In this document: piece after piece, positions 9,081-17,566 of the stretch
Numbering within the stretch: position 1 is the first letter of the stretch
Layout of the letters: every line of letters starts with the position of its first letter
Source of the DNA: Lewinellaceae bacterium
GTDB taxonomy: Bacteria > Bacteroidota > Bacteroidia > Chitinophagales > Saprospiraceae
Reading direction: 5' to 3'
DNA: 64,000 bases
NCBI GenBank assembly: GCA_020636005.1
Contig: JACJYR010000005.1
Span: forward strand, 248,001-312,000
Translations under genes and position numbers: made by a program
Notes under the pieces: generated by a model
Databases searched by the model: none
Told to the model about the DNA's origin: nothing
What the model saw: the letters and a program-made list of their open reading frames with translations, nothing else

Positions 9081-9485
9081 ATGAGCATGAATACAAGAGA
9101 CCTTGAAAAAGTAAACGCATTAACGCACAAGATTATCGGGTGTGCCATGCAGGTGCACAAGGTATTGGGCAATGGTTTTCAGGAGGTTATCTACCAACGG
9201 GCATTGGCGATTGAGTTTTCGCATCAAGGGCTAATGTTCGAGCGGGAGAAGGAGATGCAGTTGTTCTACCGGGAGCAGCCCATCGGAACGAGGCGGGTTG
9301 ACTTTTTCGTGGAGGGTGCCGTGATGGTGGAAATAAAGGCGATTGAGCAGATTCTGGATGTCCATAAAGCGCAGGCTATCAACTATTGTGAGGCGTACAA
9401 CATAGCGGATGGTTTGCTCATCAACTTCGGTTCTAAGAGCATGGAGTTCAAGCGGGTGTACAATAAGAACCTTGTTAAATCTTAA
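9081..9485 (+). CDS. GxxExxY protein (PD-(D/E)XK nuclease-like)
   Basis: This 134-residue protein shows the family-naming motif G32-F-Q-E35-V-I-Y38, preceded by the usual helix (THKIIGCAMQVHKVLGNG). A PD-(D/E)XK-like core follows: D74 in RRVDFFVEG and E84-I-K86 in VMVEIKA. The family is common in Bacteroidota and its role is not settled; a nuclease role is inferred from the fold. A diverged palindromic unit lies just before it and four tandem units just after, and HsdS tails lie outside those. ATG 9081 is used; ATG 9087 is an alternative. It appears intact. Confidence 0.87.
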   Translation: MSMNTRDLEKVNALTHKIIGCAMQVHKVLGNGFQEVIYQRALAIEFSHQGLMFEREKEMQLFYREQPIGTRRVDFFVEGAVMVEIKAIEQILDVHKAQAINYCEAYNIADGLLINFGSKSMEFKRVYNKNLVKS

Positions 9486-9491
9486 AATATG

Positions 9492-9911
9492 GTCAGAACA
9501 GGATTCAATGGATTTTATGATGGACACGATTTAGGTGTGGACTTCCTGCGTCCATCTTGTCTATCTTGTAATCCATCCATCTTGTTCAAGACAATGTTCA
9601 GAACAGGATTTAGTAGATTTTATGATGGACACGATTCGGGTGCGGACTTCCTGCGTCCATCTTGTCTATCTTTTAATCCATTCATCCTGTTCAAGACAAT
9701 GTTCAGAACAGGATTTAATAGATTTTATGATGGACACGATTCGGGTGCGGACTTCCTGCGTCCATCCTGTCTATCTCTTAATCCATTCATCTTGTTCAAG
9801 ACAATGTTCAGAACAGGATTTAGTAGATTTAATGATGGACACGATTCGGGTGCGGACTTCCTGCGTCCATCCTGTCTATCTTTTAATCCATTCATCTTGT
9901 TCAAGACAATC
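9492..9911. repeat. Four tandem 105-bp palindromic units
   Basis: Four consecutive units begin at 9492, 9597, 9702 and 9807, each starting GTTCAGAACAGG or a close variant, with an exact 105-bp period. Within a unit the left end (GAACAGGATTTAATAGATTT) and the complement of the right end (GAACAAGATGAATGGATTAA) match imperfectly over about 30 bp, so each unit can fold as a hairpin. Because 105 is a multiple of three and there are no stops, a 171-codon frame (9489-10004) reads through all units into the following HsdS tail; I regard that frame as incidental. There are no unique spacers, so this is not a CRISPR array. Confidence 0.9.
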
Positions 9912-10004
9912 AAAACCAACACCCAACAAATCCGCACGCTGACGGGGGTAAGGGATACGCTGCTGCCGAAGGTGATGAGTGGGGAGGTGCGGGTGGAAAT
10001 CTAA
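9909..10004 (+). pseudogene. HsdS C-terminal tail, copy 2
   Basis: This reads IKTNTQQIRTLTGVRDTLL followed by PKVMSGEVRVEI and a stop. It is the conserved coiled-coil end of a type I specificity subunit without any target-recognition domain. It joins directly to the fourth 105-bp unit. The KwaA start codon follows 5 bp after the stop, so the Kiwa genes sit exactly where a gene downstream of hsdS would sit. Confidence 0.8.
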
Positions 10005-10009
10005 TTTAT

Positions 10010-10576
10010 ATGTGGTTGAAAATTAAGCTGTATATTATTTCACTTTGGATTTTGTTCGTTCTTCTATTTATTAACAAAATCCCAGTTTGCTTTGGTAACA
10101 ATTGCGAATTTATTGGCATTAAAGAGTTTTTCTTTGGTAATGTCGTTGCGGCCTTTTGTTTTGTTTTTATGGTATTAGGTGTTCTGTTTTATTTGGAATT
10201 CAAGTACAGAGTTGTAAAAGCAGCGCCAATGCTCCCAAAGCAAATAGACCACATTGAGAACCTGAATTTTGAAACACTGTCTTTTTTGATTACTTATGTC
10301 ATCCCATTATTTTGCTTTGACCTTGATTTTGATTTAAATGAAAATAGAAATTTCCTAATGCTGATTCTTGTTTTGATTATAATAGGTTGGATTTATGTCG
10401 AGACAAATATTTTTTACACAAATCCTTCATTAGCAATTCTTGGCTACAGGATATACAAGGTTCAGACTTCTCAAACCAAGGATATGATAGTTATTGTTAT
10501 GGGAAGACTTGAGAAAGGTAACACAATCTACCCTAAGAGAATTGATGAAGATATTTTTTTTGTAAAAAAAGCTTAA
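10010..10576 (+). CDS. kwaA: Kiwa anti-phage system membrane protein KwaA
   Basis: This 188-residue protein has four predicted membrane segments (about 8-25, 42-62, 88-104 and 112-130), then a short cytoplasmic region containing SLAILGYRIYKV and GNTIYPKRIDEDIFFV. Length, topology and the adjacent KwaB gene fit KwaA. In Kiwa, KwaA is the membrane component that senses phage attack and works with the DNA-binding effector KwaB (established knowledge). KwaB starts 4 bp after this stop, so they form a two-gene operon. The pair is AT-rich compared with the flanking genome and enclosed by HsdS-tail copies, consistent with horizontal acquisition as one cassette. Confidence 0.82.
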   Translation: MWLKIKLYIISLWILFVLLFINKIPVCFGNNCEFIGIKEFFFGNVVAAFCFVFMVLGVLFYLEFKYRVVKAAPMLPKQIDHIENLNFETLSFLITYVIPLFCFDLDFDLNENRNFLMLILVLIIIGWIYVETNIFYTNPSLAILGYRIYKVQTSQTKDMIVIVMGRLEKGNTIYPKRIDEDIFFVKKA

Positions 10577-10580
10577 CAAA

Positions 10581-11546
10581 ATGGATAAACAACAATTATT
10601 ACAAAAACTGGCTTTCCTTTCAAACGCTGACCAAGAAATTGGTTTAGTGATGTTTTTGATTGTTCAAACTGATAATGGACTTGAAAAAAGGAAAGCTCAA
10701 ATTGCTGATGATGTTAGAACAGAATTGAAGGAACAATTCATTGGATACATTGAGCGCAAATTTATTGAGAATCAAGAATTACATTTTACCAATGTTACAG
10801 ACGCTGACAACAGAAAGAATGTAGCCTATTTTTATGACTTGGATGAGACGCCCAATGGTTTAGAGGTTATGGGGGAACTTCTAACAGATGAAGAAATGCC
10901 AATATTCGATTTCGGTGCTGATAACTTTGATGATGTAATTGGGTATGTTTTTTTGCTTGGGAATGAAAATGACAAAATAGCTATTTATAAAAAGTTATAT
11001 CCAATAAGTTTGATTCACCAAGCATCTATTTTGATGCTCATGAAAGATGATGTTCAATTAGTGAAAGTGAATAGGGATGTCATAAAAATAAATGACAGTT
11101 TCGAATTTATGCAAATTGAAGATGATTTAATTGTAACAAATCTGAAAACATTGGAGAGGTTTTTTGGCTTTGAAGATGTTATTCGGAATAAAGCCACTGC
11201 AAACCTAACAATTATTGAGCAATCAAATCTAATAGAAGATATTACCCCCTTAAATGAATTAGCGAGCGACCTTCGTTTCGCAAGGAAACTCATGAAAGTA
11301 AAGTCTGATTCAGCCGTACTACAGCTTTCAATTGATAAAGTCAAAGGTTTTATATTGAATCACCCCAAGCTAAAAAGAAGGATTCGATTTAATGCTGTTA
11401 GCTCAAAAATTGAGTTAGATACACACGTTTCAAAAGAACTATTCTTGAAACTTCTTGATGATGATTTCCTTAAATCTGACTTGACTGACTTTCTTTATGA
11501 AAGTGACATTAAGAATAAAATGTCTAATGAAGAAGAAAATGACTAA
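10581..11546 (+). CDS. kwaB: Kiwa anti-phage system protein KwaB (DUF4868)
   Basis: This 321-residue protein has the DUF4868/KwaB organisation. The acidic first half includes NVAYFYDLDETPNGLEVM and an FLLGNENDKIAIYKK segment, followed by QLVKVNRDVIKINDSFEFM and a C-terminal helical region with FARKLMKVKSDSAVL and HPKLKRRIRFNAV. In Kiwa, KwaB binds DNA and blocks phage replication or late transcription together with KwaA (established knowledge). It appears intact. Ten bases after its stop an HsdS-tail copy begins, so the Kiwa cassette is bounded on both sides by the same 85-90 bp sequence. Confidence 0.85.
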   Translation: MDKQQLLQKLAFLSNADQEIGLVMFLIVQTDNGLEKRKAQIADDVRTELKEQFIGYIERKFIENQELHFTNVTDADNRKNVAYFYDLDETPNGLEVMGELLTDEEMPIFDFGADNFDDVIGYVFLLGNENDKIAIYKKLYPISLIHQASILMLMKDDVQLVKVNRDVIKINDSFEFMQIEDDLIVTNLKTLERFFGFEDVIRNKATANLTIIEQSNLIEDITPLNELASDLRFARKLMKVKSDSAVLQLSIDKVKGFILNHPKLKRRIRFNAVSSKIELDTHVSKELFLKLLDDDFLKSDLTDFLYESDIKNKMSNEEEND

Positions 11547-11554
11547 AAATGAAT

Positions 11555-11643
11555 CCAACACCCAACAAATCCGCACGCTGACGGGGGTACGGGATACGCT
11601 GCTGCCGAAGGTGATGAGTGGGGAGGTGAGGGTGGAGGATTAA
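11555..11643 (+). pseudogene. HsdS C-terminal tail, copy 3
   Basis: This reads NTQQIRTLTGVRDTLLPKVM then SGEVRVED and a stop, nearly the same DNA as the copy at 9909-10004. It sits 8 bp after the KwaB stop and about 10 bp before the next gene start. As with the other copies, only the last 30 or so codons of hsdS are present. Confidence 0.8.
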
Positions 11644-12020
11644 TAGTAATGTGATGAAAAGCAAAAAGGTAGTTGTGCTGGTTTCAATTATTTGCTTCAC
11701 AGTTTCGCTTTTCTTGCTTTTGAAAGCAGTGAATTTAAAAGACCTGAACTCAATAATCGGTGCAATTTCAGGCGTCTTTGGAATTTTAGGCTCAGTTTGG
11801 TCACTATTTATGCCTTCTACCTACTCTTATGAATTTCATACAAGTGACTGGGTAGAAAAAGCGGAAAGAGAGTGGGTGTTGATAGTGAACAAAAATAAGC
11901 ACGGGATGGGAAACAAACCGAAAATTCAGATTCTCATGAAAAATGAGGATGGATTTGAGGAAGTAATTGCGTCACATCAATTTAATGATAAAGGAGACAT
12001 TACAATTGGTGCTTCAAAAG

Positions 12021-13153
12021 GGCTTTGTTGCATGAATCCTGCTTAGATTGTGCGGGATGAAAAGCGGGCTGGTTTTGTATATTTGGTTTTTGCACAACTA
12101 AATCTACAAACACACCAGCCCATGTCAAAGGTAAAAAAGGATAACCATACAAGCGACAAGCCGAAAGAAAAATATCAGGTTCTCAATTGGTCAGCTTACA
12201 ACAAAGCCTTAATCAACCGAGGAGATATCACGATCTATTTCGGTGACGAGGTGACAGACAAATGGTACAGTGATCTGCCCAACCAAAGAGGAGCCCAACC
12301 CGTGTACAGCGACCTTTGCATAGAGACACTTTTGACGTTTAAGGTTGTGTTCAAACTGGCATACAGACAGACACAAGGTTTTTCACAAAGTTTGCTCAAA
12401 TTAATGGGCATAGAGGATTTGGAAATTCCATCGTACACGCAAATTTGCCGTCGTGCAAAAGCCTTGGATATAGCTGTTTATCAGATTCCCCGTAGCGGCC
12501 CGATTGTAATAGCTATTGATTCAACAGGTCTGAAAATTTACGGCGAAGGGGAATGGAAAGTCAGGAAACACGGGTATTCAAAGCGGAGAACATGGCGAAA
12601 ACTTCACCTTGGTGTCGACCCTAAAACCGGTTTCATTCATTGCCACACCCTGACGTTGAATGACGTGGATGACGGGTCTCAGTTGGAAGAACTGGTTGAC
12701 CAGGTGGAAGCAGAAGTGACAGATGTCTGTCTGGATGGTGCATACGATCACGTAGAATGCTGGGATGGTTTGATCGATAGAGATATAAATCCCATCATTC
12801 CACCCCGGAGCAATGCTATCGAATGGTATGAAGAGGTACCTGATGACATCCCTGATTATCCACGAAATGTTGCTGTAAATCGAATGAATGAAATCGGTAT
12901 AAAGGAATGGAAAGTTGAAACAGGCTATCATCGACGAAGTTTATCAGAGACGGAAATGTTTCGCTATAAAACCATCCACGGCGATAGACTATATTCCCGA
13001 AAATTTAGCAGCCAAAAAACCGAAAACGATATCAAAATAAAAGTGCTCAATATAATGACAGCCCAAGGTATGCCTGTTGCTAAACCAAGAAGAGTGGCTT
13101 AAGTTGGCGGAAAATTAGCGAAGCTATGTCTGATCGATTCATGCAACAAAGCC
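12021..13153 (+). mobile_element. IS5-family (IS903-type) insertion sequence, copy 1, 1133 bp
   Basis: The element has perfect 18-bp terminal inverted repeats, GGCTTTGTTGCATGAATC at the left and its exact complement at 13136-13153. It is flanked by a 9-bp direct duplication, CTTCAAAAG, at 12012-12020 and 13154-13162. The repeat resembles that of IS903 and the 9-bp duplication is the IS903-group habit. It carries one transposase gene. A second copy of the same 1133-bp length, with an identical translated transposase, lies at 14362-15494 in the same orientation. It disrupts the small membrane-protein gene. Confidence 0.95.
12122..13102 (+). CDS. IS5-family transposase (copy 1)
   Basis: This 326-residue DDE transposase has catalytic residues D133 (AIDSTG), D205 (VCLDGAYDH) and E276. 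The last falls in the exact IS5 signature Y-x2-R-x3-E-x6-K (Y269, R272, E276, K283). The ATG at 12122 is chosen because it opens the conserved protein; the open frame continues upstream to the IS end but has no better start. It appears intact and so may still be active. The same protein is encoded at 14463-15443. Confidence 0.95.
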   Translation: MSKVKKDNHTSDKPKEKYQVLNWSAYNKALINRGDITIYFGDEVTDKWYSDLPNQRGAQPVYSDLCIETLLTFKVVFKLAYRQTQGFSQSLLKLMGIEDLEIPSYTQICRRAKALDIAVYQIPRSGPIVIAIDSTGLKIYGEGEWKVRKHGYSKRRTWRKLHLGVDPKTGFIHCHTLTLNDVDDGSQLEELVDQVEAEVTDVCLDGAYDHVECWDGLIDRDINPIIPPRSNAIEWYEEVPDDIPDYPRNVAVNRMNEIGIKEWKVETGYHRRSLSETEMFRYKTIHGDRLYSRKFSSQKTENDIKIKVLNIMTAQGMPVAKPRRVA

Positions 13154-13219
13154 CTTCAAAAGCATTTGAAGGCAAATTATTGATAAGCTAACTTGAAAAT
13201 GATTTGACTTTTTGAAAAA

Positions 13220-13315
13220 TTCAAAACTAATACCCAACCAACCCGCACGCTGACAGGGGTACGAGATACGCTGCTGCCGAAGGTGATGAGTGGGGAGGTG
13301 AGGGTGAAGTATTAA
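13220..13315 (+). pseudogene. HsdS C-terminal tail, copy 4
   Basis: This reads FKTNTQPTRTLTGVRDTLLP then KVMSGEVRVKY and a stop at 13313-13315. It has a few more changes than copies 2 and 3 (QP for QQ, T for I). It lies just after the restored end of the small membrane-protein gene and 19 bp before the NTPase gene start, repeating the pattern tail - stop - accessory gene. Confidence 0.78.
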
Positions 13316-14361
13316 AATAGTAAAAACTAAAGTCATGACACAAGATAAAAGAAATTACATTCAAGCAGTTTCTTCAAAAACATTATTAGAATTAATTCAA
13401 AACTTGCTCATTAATAGCGGGATTGATTCTTTAATAAGAATTTCTGACAACCAAATTGAGGCTACTATTGAAGCCGGTGTAGCAGGTACGTTTAAGAATG
13501 TTTATTGTATGCTTGCAGAGCCACTTTCCAAAAATTACTCTGGCATGAACCCTTTGTCTGAAGAGATAGACAGAAGATTTAAAAATGGATGCTCAAAATT
13601 TTATTTAGTGAGTAATCATAGTATTTCTACTGGGTTTAGAGTAAAATTAGAGCAAACCACTATTCATAAAAATTCAATTGTCTATTGGGATACAGATGAT
13701 TTGCTTAAGAATATTGAGAAAAACTATCCAGACTATTGGAGGCATAATGACCAATCACTTATTACTTATGAAAAATATTTTGAGAATAGAATCAATGAGT
13801 CATTTGAAATAAAGAAACTCGTAGAATATAAGGCAGCATATCAAAAATTGTTGTCAATATTTATTGAGCCGAATATTTTTCTAAAAACAGATGATAAACA
13901 ATCTACTAAGAAAGCTTTCACTAAAGTCAATCTTGAAAGGGTTTTAATAGAAAATGAAAGGCTGATGGTCCTTCATGGCGACCCCGGAACAGGCAAGACA
14001 AGGCTTTTATATGAAATTGGACGACTTTTCATCAGACAAAATTCTGTCATTGCTGGAAAGCGACATTTGCCTATTTTTATTGACAGTGTAAATCTTAGAG
14101 ACGCTATTAGTCAAGATGGAAAAATTAATATGTCCGAAATGATTTCGGGATTAATCACAAAAGATTATTTTGACGGGAGAGACTTGAAGGTGATAATAAA
14201 AGAGTATCAAATTATATTGCTTGTTGACTCTATCGATGAGTTTGAAGATAAATATCAGAAAGACATTGTAAGTAAACTTGAAGAGATGATGGATGAAGGA
14301 GCTATTGTATTCATAGGATCTCGTTCAAATATTTTAGATGAATTATTTAAGTCTTCATTGA

Positions 14362-15494
14362 GGCTTTGTTGCATGAATCCTGCTTAGATTGTGCGGGATG
14401 AAAAGCGGGCTGGTTTTGTATATTTGGTTTTTGCACAACTAAATCTACAAACACACCAGCCCATGTCAAAGGTAAAAAAGGATAACCATACAAGCGACAA
14501 GCCGAAAGAAAAATATCAGGTTCTCAATTGGTCAGCTTACAACAAAGCCTTAATCAACCGAGGAGATATCACGATCTATTTCGGTGACGAGGTGACAGAC
14601 AAATGGTACAGTGATCTGCCCAACCAAAGAGGAGCCCAACCCGTGTACAGCGACCTTTGCATAGAGACACTTTTGACGTTTAAGGTTGTGTTCAAACTGG
14701 CATACAGACAGACACAAGGTTTTTCACAAAGTTTGCTCAAATTAATGGGCATAGAGGATTTGGAAATTCCATCGTACACGCAAATTTGCCGTCGTGCAAA
14801 AGCCTTGGATATAGCTGTTTATCAGATTCCCCGTAGCGGCCCGATTGTAATAGCTATTGATTCAACAGGTCTGAAAATTTACGGCGAAGGGGAATGGAAA
14901 GTCAGGAAACACGGGTATTCAAAGCGGAGAACATGGCGAAAACTTCACCTTGGTGTCGACCCTAAAACCGGTTTCATTCATTGCCACACCCTGACGTTGA
15001 ATGACGTGGATGACGGGTCTCAGTTGGAAGAACTGGTTGACCAGGTGGAAGCAGAAGTGACAGATGTCTGTCTGGATGGTGCATACGATCACGTAGAATG
15101 CTGGGATGGTTTGATCGATAGAGATATAAATCCCATCATTCCACCCCGGAGCAATGCTATCGAATGGTATGAAGAGGTACCTGATGACATCCCTGATTAT
15201 CCACGAAATGTTGCTGTAAATCGAATGAATGAAATCGGTATAAAGGAATGGAAAGTTGAAACAGGCTATCATCGACGAAGTTTATCAGAGACGGAAATGT
15301 TTCGCTATAAAACCATCCACGGCGATAGACTATATTCCCGAAAATTTAGCAGCCAAAAAACCGAAAACGATATCAAAATAAAAGTGCTCAATATAATGAC
15401 AGCCCAAGGTATGCCTGTTGCTAAACCAAGAAGAGTGGCTTAAGTTGGCGGAAAATTAGCGAAGCTATGTCTGATCGATTCATGCAACAAAGCC
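14362..15494 (+). mobile_element. IS5-family (IS903-type) insertion sequence, copy 2, 1133 bp
   Basis: Same length, same 18-bp ends and same orientation as the element at 12021-13153. The flanking 9-bp duplication is CTTCATTGA (14353-14361 and 15495-15503), different from copy 1. This shows an independent transposition rather than duplication of a larger segment. Both targets begin CTTCA. It splits the NTPase gene after codon 342. Confidence 0.95.
14463..15443 (+). CDS. IS5-family transposase (copy 2)
   Basis: This is identical in translation to the transposase at 12122-13102 (326 residues, catalytic D133, D205 and E276). The lack of divergence between the copies indicates recent movement. 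Confidence 0.95.
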   Translation: MSKVKKDNHTSDKPKEKYQVLNWSAYNKALINRGDITIYFGDEVTDKWYSDLPNQRGAQPVYSDLCIETLLTFKVVFKLAYRQTQGFSQSLLKLMGIEDLEIPSYTQICRRAKALDIAVYQIPRSGPIVIAIDSTGLKIYGEGEWKVRKHGYSKRRTWRKLHLGVDPKTGFIHCHTLTLNDVDDGSQLEELVDQVEAEVTDVCLDGAYDHVECWDGLIDRDINPIIPPRSNAIEWYEEVPDDIPDYPRNVAVNRMNEIGIKEWKVETGYHRRSLSETEMFRYKTIHGDRLYSRKFSSQKTENDIKIKVLNIMTAQGMPVAKPRRVA

Positions 15495-17451
15495 CTTCAT
15501 TGAAGAAAAGTTCAAAAGATGTTTTTATTCAGAAATTCGATGATGAACAAGTGCAGAAATTCGCAACAAGATATTTTGAAGGGTCTGGCAATAAGGCACA
15601 AAGTCTTATTGAGTCAATGAAAGAAAACAAAATATTAGAAAAACTACCCTTAACCCCTCTAAACTTATCTTTGATGTCAATATTATATGAGGAAACAAAT
15701 CAAGAATTACCAGCCACATTAAATGATATTTATGATAAATTTAGCAATTTATTGCTGGGCAGAACTATGGTTGACAAAAATATAGACTTCTTAGATATAA
15801 CAGTAAAGGAAAATATTTTGGGCACCTATGCATTAGAACTACTTAGCAGGAAAAACAGTGAATTAATGACTAAAGATGAATTTATTTCATTTTTTGAAAA
15901 AAAATTAAGTTCTATTTCTGGAACAATAGATTTGAAGAGACTGCCACAAGCACTTGATTATATAATTGCCCACACGGGTCTACTTGTTATCCATAAAGGC
16001 AAGTATGTTAAATTTAGACATGACTCCTACATGGAATATTTTGCAGCTAAAGAGATTTTTAAGAATCACCGAGAAATGGAGCAGGATTTGGTAGATAATT
16101 TTTTTGATGTTAATTGGCAATTTGCTGCTATATTTTATGGAGGGCTGTCAAGAAAGATGCCTGATTTTTTGGAAAAAATAATAGACAAGATAAAGAAGAG
16201 CAATACAATGGCTGAATATTGGTCTTCTGCAAATGGTACAGGTTATTTGCTCCAAGCCCTTTATTTAACGGATGATGAACTTAGAAAAAAAGCAGTAAAA
16301 GAAGTTTTAAATTTAATGGTTGAAACATACCAAGGCTTCAAAAAATTTGCCACGTCATTGCCTGACAATGTATTTTTTAGCAGGTTTTCCTTGCCAGTTT
16401 TAAGTATATTTCCAGTATTCTTATTTCAAGATAATTTTGATTCAATTACATTGAAAAAACCTATTGCTTTAGCATTGGATGAGTTGCTTGATGAATACGA
16501 CGAGAAGAGTAAATTGGAAAATTACCCATACTTAGACAATCTAATTTACAAAATATTAATCGTTTCGGTTACTGCATCAAGCGATAGGCTTGCGATGGAA
16601 GACAAATTAGCAGAGGTGATAGGAAAGATAAAGACTACTGGAAATGATTTTTACTCTAAACTTTTAGAATCTTCAATTGATAATTTGGGAAGTAAAGAAC
16701 TTAGGAAGCAAAAGAATGAATTATTGAGACCAAATAAAGTTAGAAAAACTGAGAACCACCCCTATTTTATCAAAAAGGAACTCGACGTTTATGTTCAGCC
16801 TGCAAGTCGACTTCGATTTGGAAAATATGATAAAATAATACCAGACAGAAGGGTTAAATTATTTGTTGAAGGACCTTCCGATGCTATATTAATTGAGCAT
16901 GCTTATACAGTATTGACGGGTCACATACCTTATTGGGAAATTAGAGTTGGTGACCCAACAGGCGGTGGGGCGAACAGTCTGGCTAAAACATTAAATGAAG
17001 GACTGGCATTTTTAGAGGACAATCAAATTGTTATTGGAATTTTTGATAATGATAGAGGAGGAATTCCCGAATTTAAAGGAACATTAAAAGAAAGTAAATT
17101 TGACTATCAAAATGGTTACATGAGAATAAAAAAGAGAAAAGAAGGTAATATTTATGGGATGCTGTTGCCTATTCCTGAAAATATGCAATTTTATATTCAT
17201 AACAATGATAATGATAATTATTTTTCTATCGAACATTATTTACCTTATGAATTCCTTAATGAAAATAAAATGTTGGAAAAAACGGCAATTCAAGATATTT
17301 ATAAAATTAAAGACTCTGGAAGTTCAAAGACTTCTTTTGCCAAATTAGTGTCCAAAAATTTTGACCGAAAATTATTTGTTGGATTTATCATACTGTTTAA
17401 AGAGATAGATAGATTAGCAGGAATGGTGGATGAAATAAGTTATTTTGAATC

Positions 17452-17527
17452 ATGAAACCCATCACCGAATCCCACATCGAGCAATCCGCCATCGAGACCC
17501 TGCAAGCGCAGGGCTGGGCGCATGTGA
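17452..17527 (+). pseudogene. HsdR start fragment, copy 1
   Basis: The ATG overlaps the stop of the NTPase gene (ATGA at 17452-17455). The 25 codons read MKPITESHIEQSAIETLQAQ then GWAHV, matching the N-terminus of type I restriction subunit HsdR. After about 17527 the sequence turns into the upstream region of the RAYT gene and the hsdR frame soon ends. It is the left copy of a direct repeat that brackets the RAYT. Confidence 0.72.
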
Positions 17528-17566
17528 ACGGCAAAATGTCAACATTCATACAAGCCAAAAAATACT

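Larger units (their letters stand above)
11654..13191 (+). pseudogene. Small two-TM membrane protein gene, interrupted by an IS5/IS903-type element
   Basis: The gene runs 11654-12020, is cut by the IS at 12021-13153, and resumes at 13163 after the duplicated CTTCAAAAG. Joining 12020 to 13163 restores a 131-residue protein ending KAFEGKLLIS with a stop at 13189-13191. The protein has an N-terminal membrane segment (about 7-24), a second hydrophobic segment (about 35-52) and a soluble part with DWVEKAEREWVLIVNKNKHG. I do not recognise a family. Its position between two HsdS tails and beside Kiwa suggests an accessory defence or small effector gene (inference). A GTG at 11651 is an alternative start. 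It is presumably inactive now. Confidence 0.7.
13335..17455 (+). pseudogene. NACHT-type NTPase with C-terminal TOPRIM-like domain, interrupted by an IS5/IS903-type element
   Basis: Removing the IS (14362-15494) and one copy of its 9-bp duplication CTTCATTGA joins 14361 to 15504 in frame and restores 992 residues. Residues 1-180 are an N-terminal domain I cannot assign. A P-loop NTPase follows: Walker A GDPGTGKT at 215-222, Walker B IILLVDSIDEF at about 293-303, and sensor-like GSR at 328-330. A helical region contains DSYMEYFAAKEI (about 516-527), as in NACHT/STAND ATPases. Near residue 795 there is a TOPRIM-like part: VEGPSD (Glu798) and FDNDRGG (Asp857, Asp859). NTPase plus TOPRIM suggests an anti-phage or toxic effector (inference). 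The stop overlaps an hsdR start as ATGA, so it sat in the restriction operon between hsdS and hsdR. It is probably inactive now, split after residue 342. Confidence 0.8.

Noticed and set aside
9492..9911. CRISPR-like array
   Set aside because: The repeats are contiguous 105-bp units without unique spacers, and no cas genes are present.
9489..10004. 171-codon frame made of 35-residue repeats plus HsdS tail
   Set aside because: It exists because the 105-bp unit is a multiple of three. The unit is palindromic and related non-coding copies occur; there is no family likeness apart from the HsdS tail.
12021..15494. Composite transposon carrying the NTPase start
   Set aside because: Each IS has its own 9-bp duplication, so they inserted separately; there is no common outer duplication.
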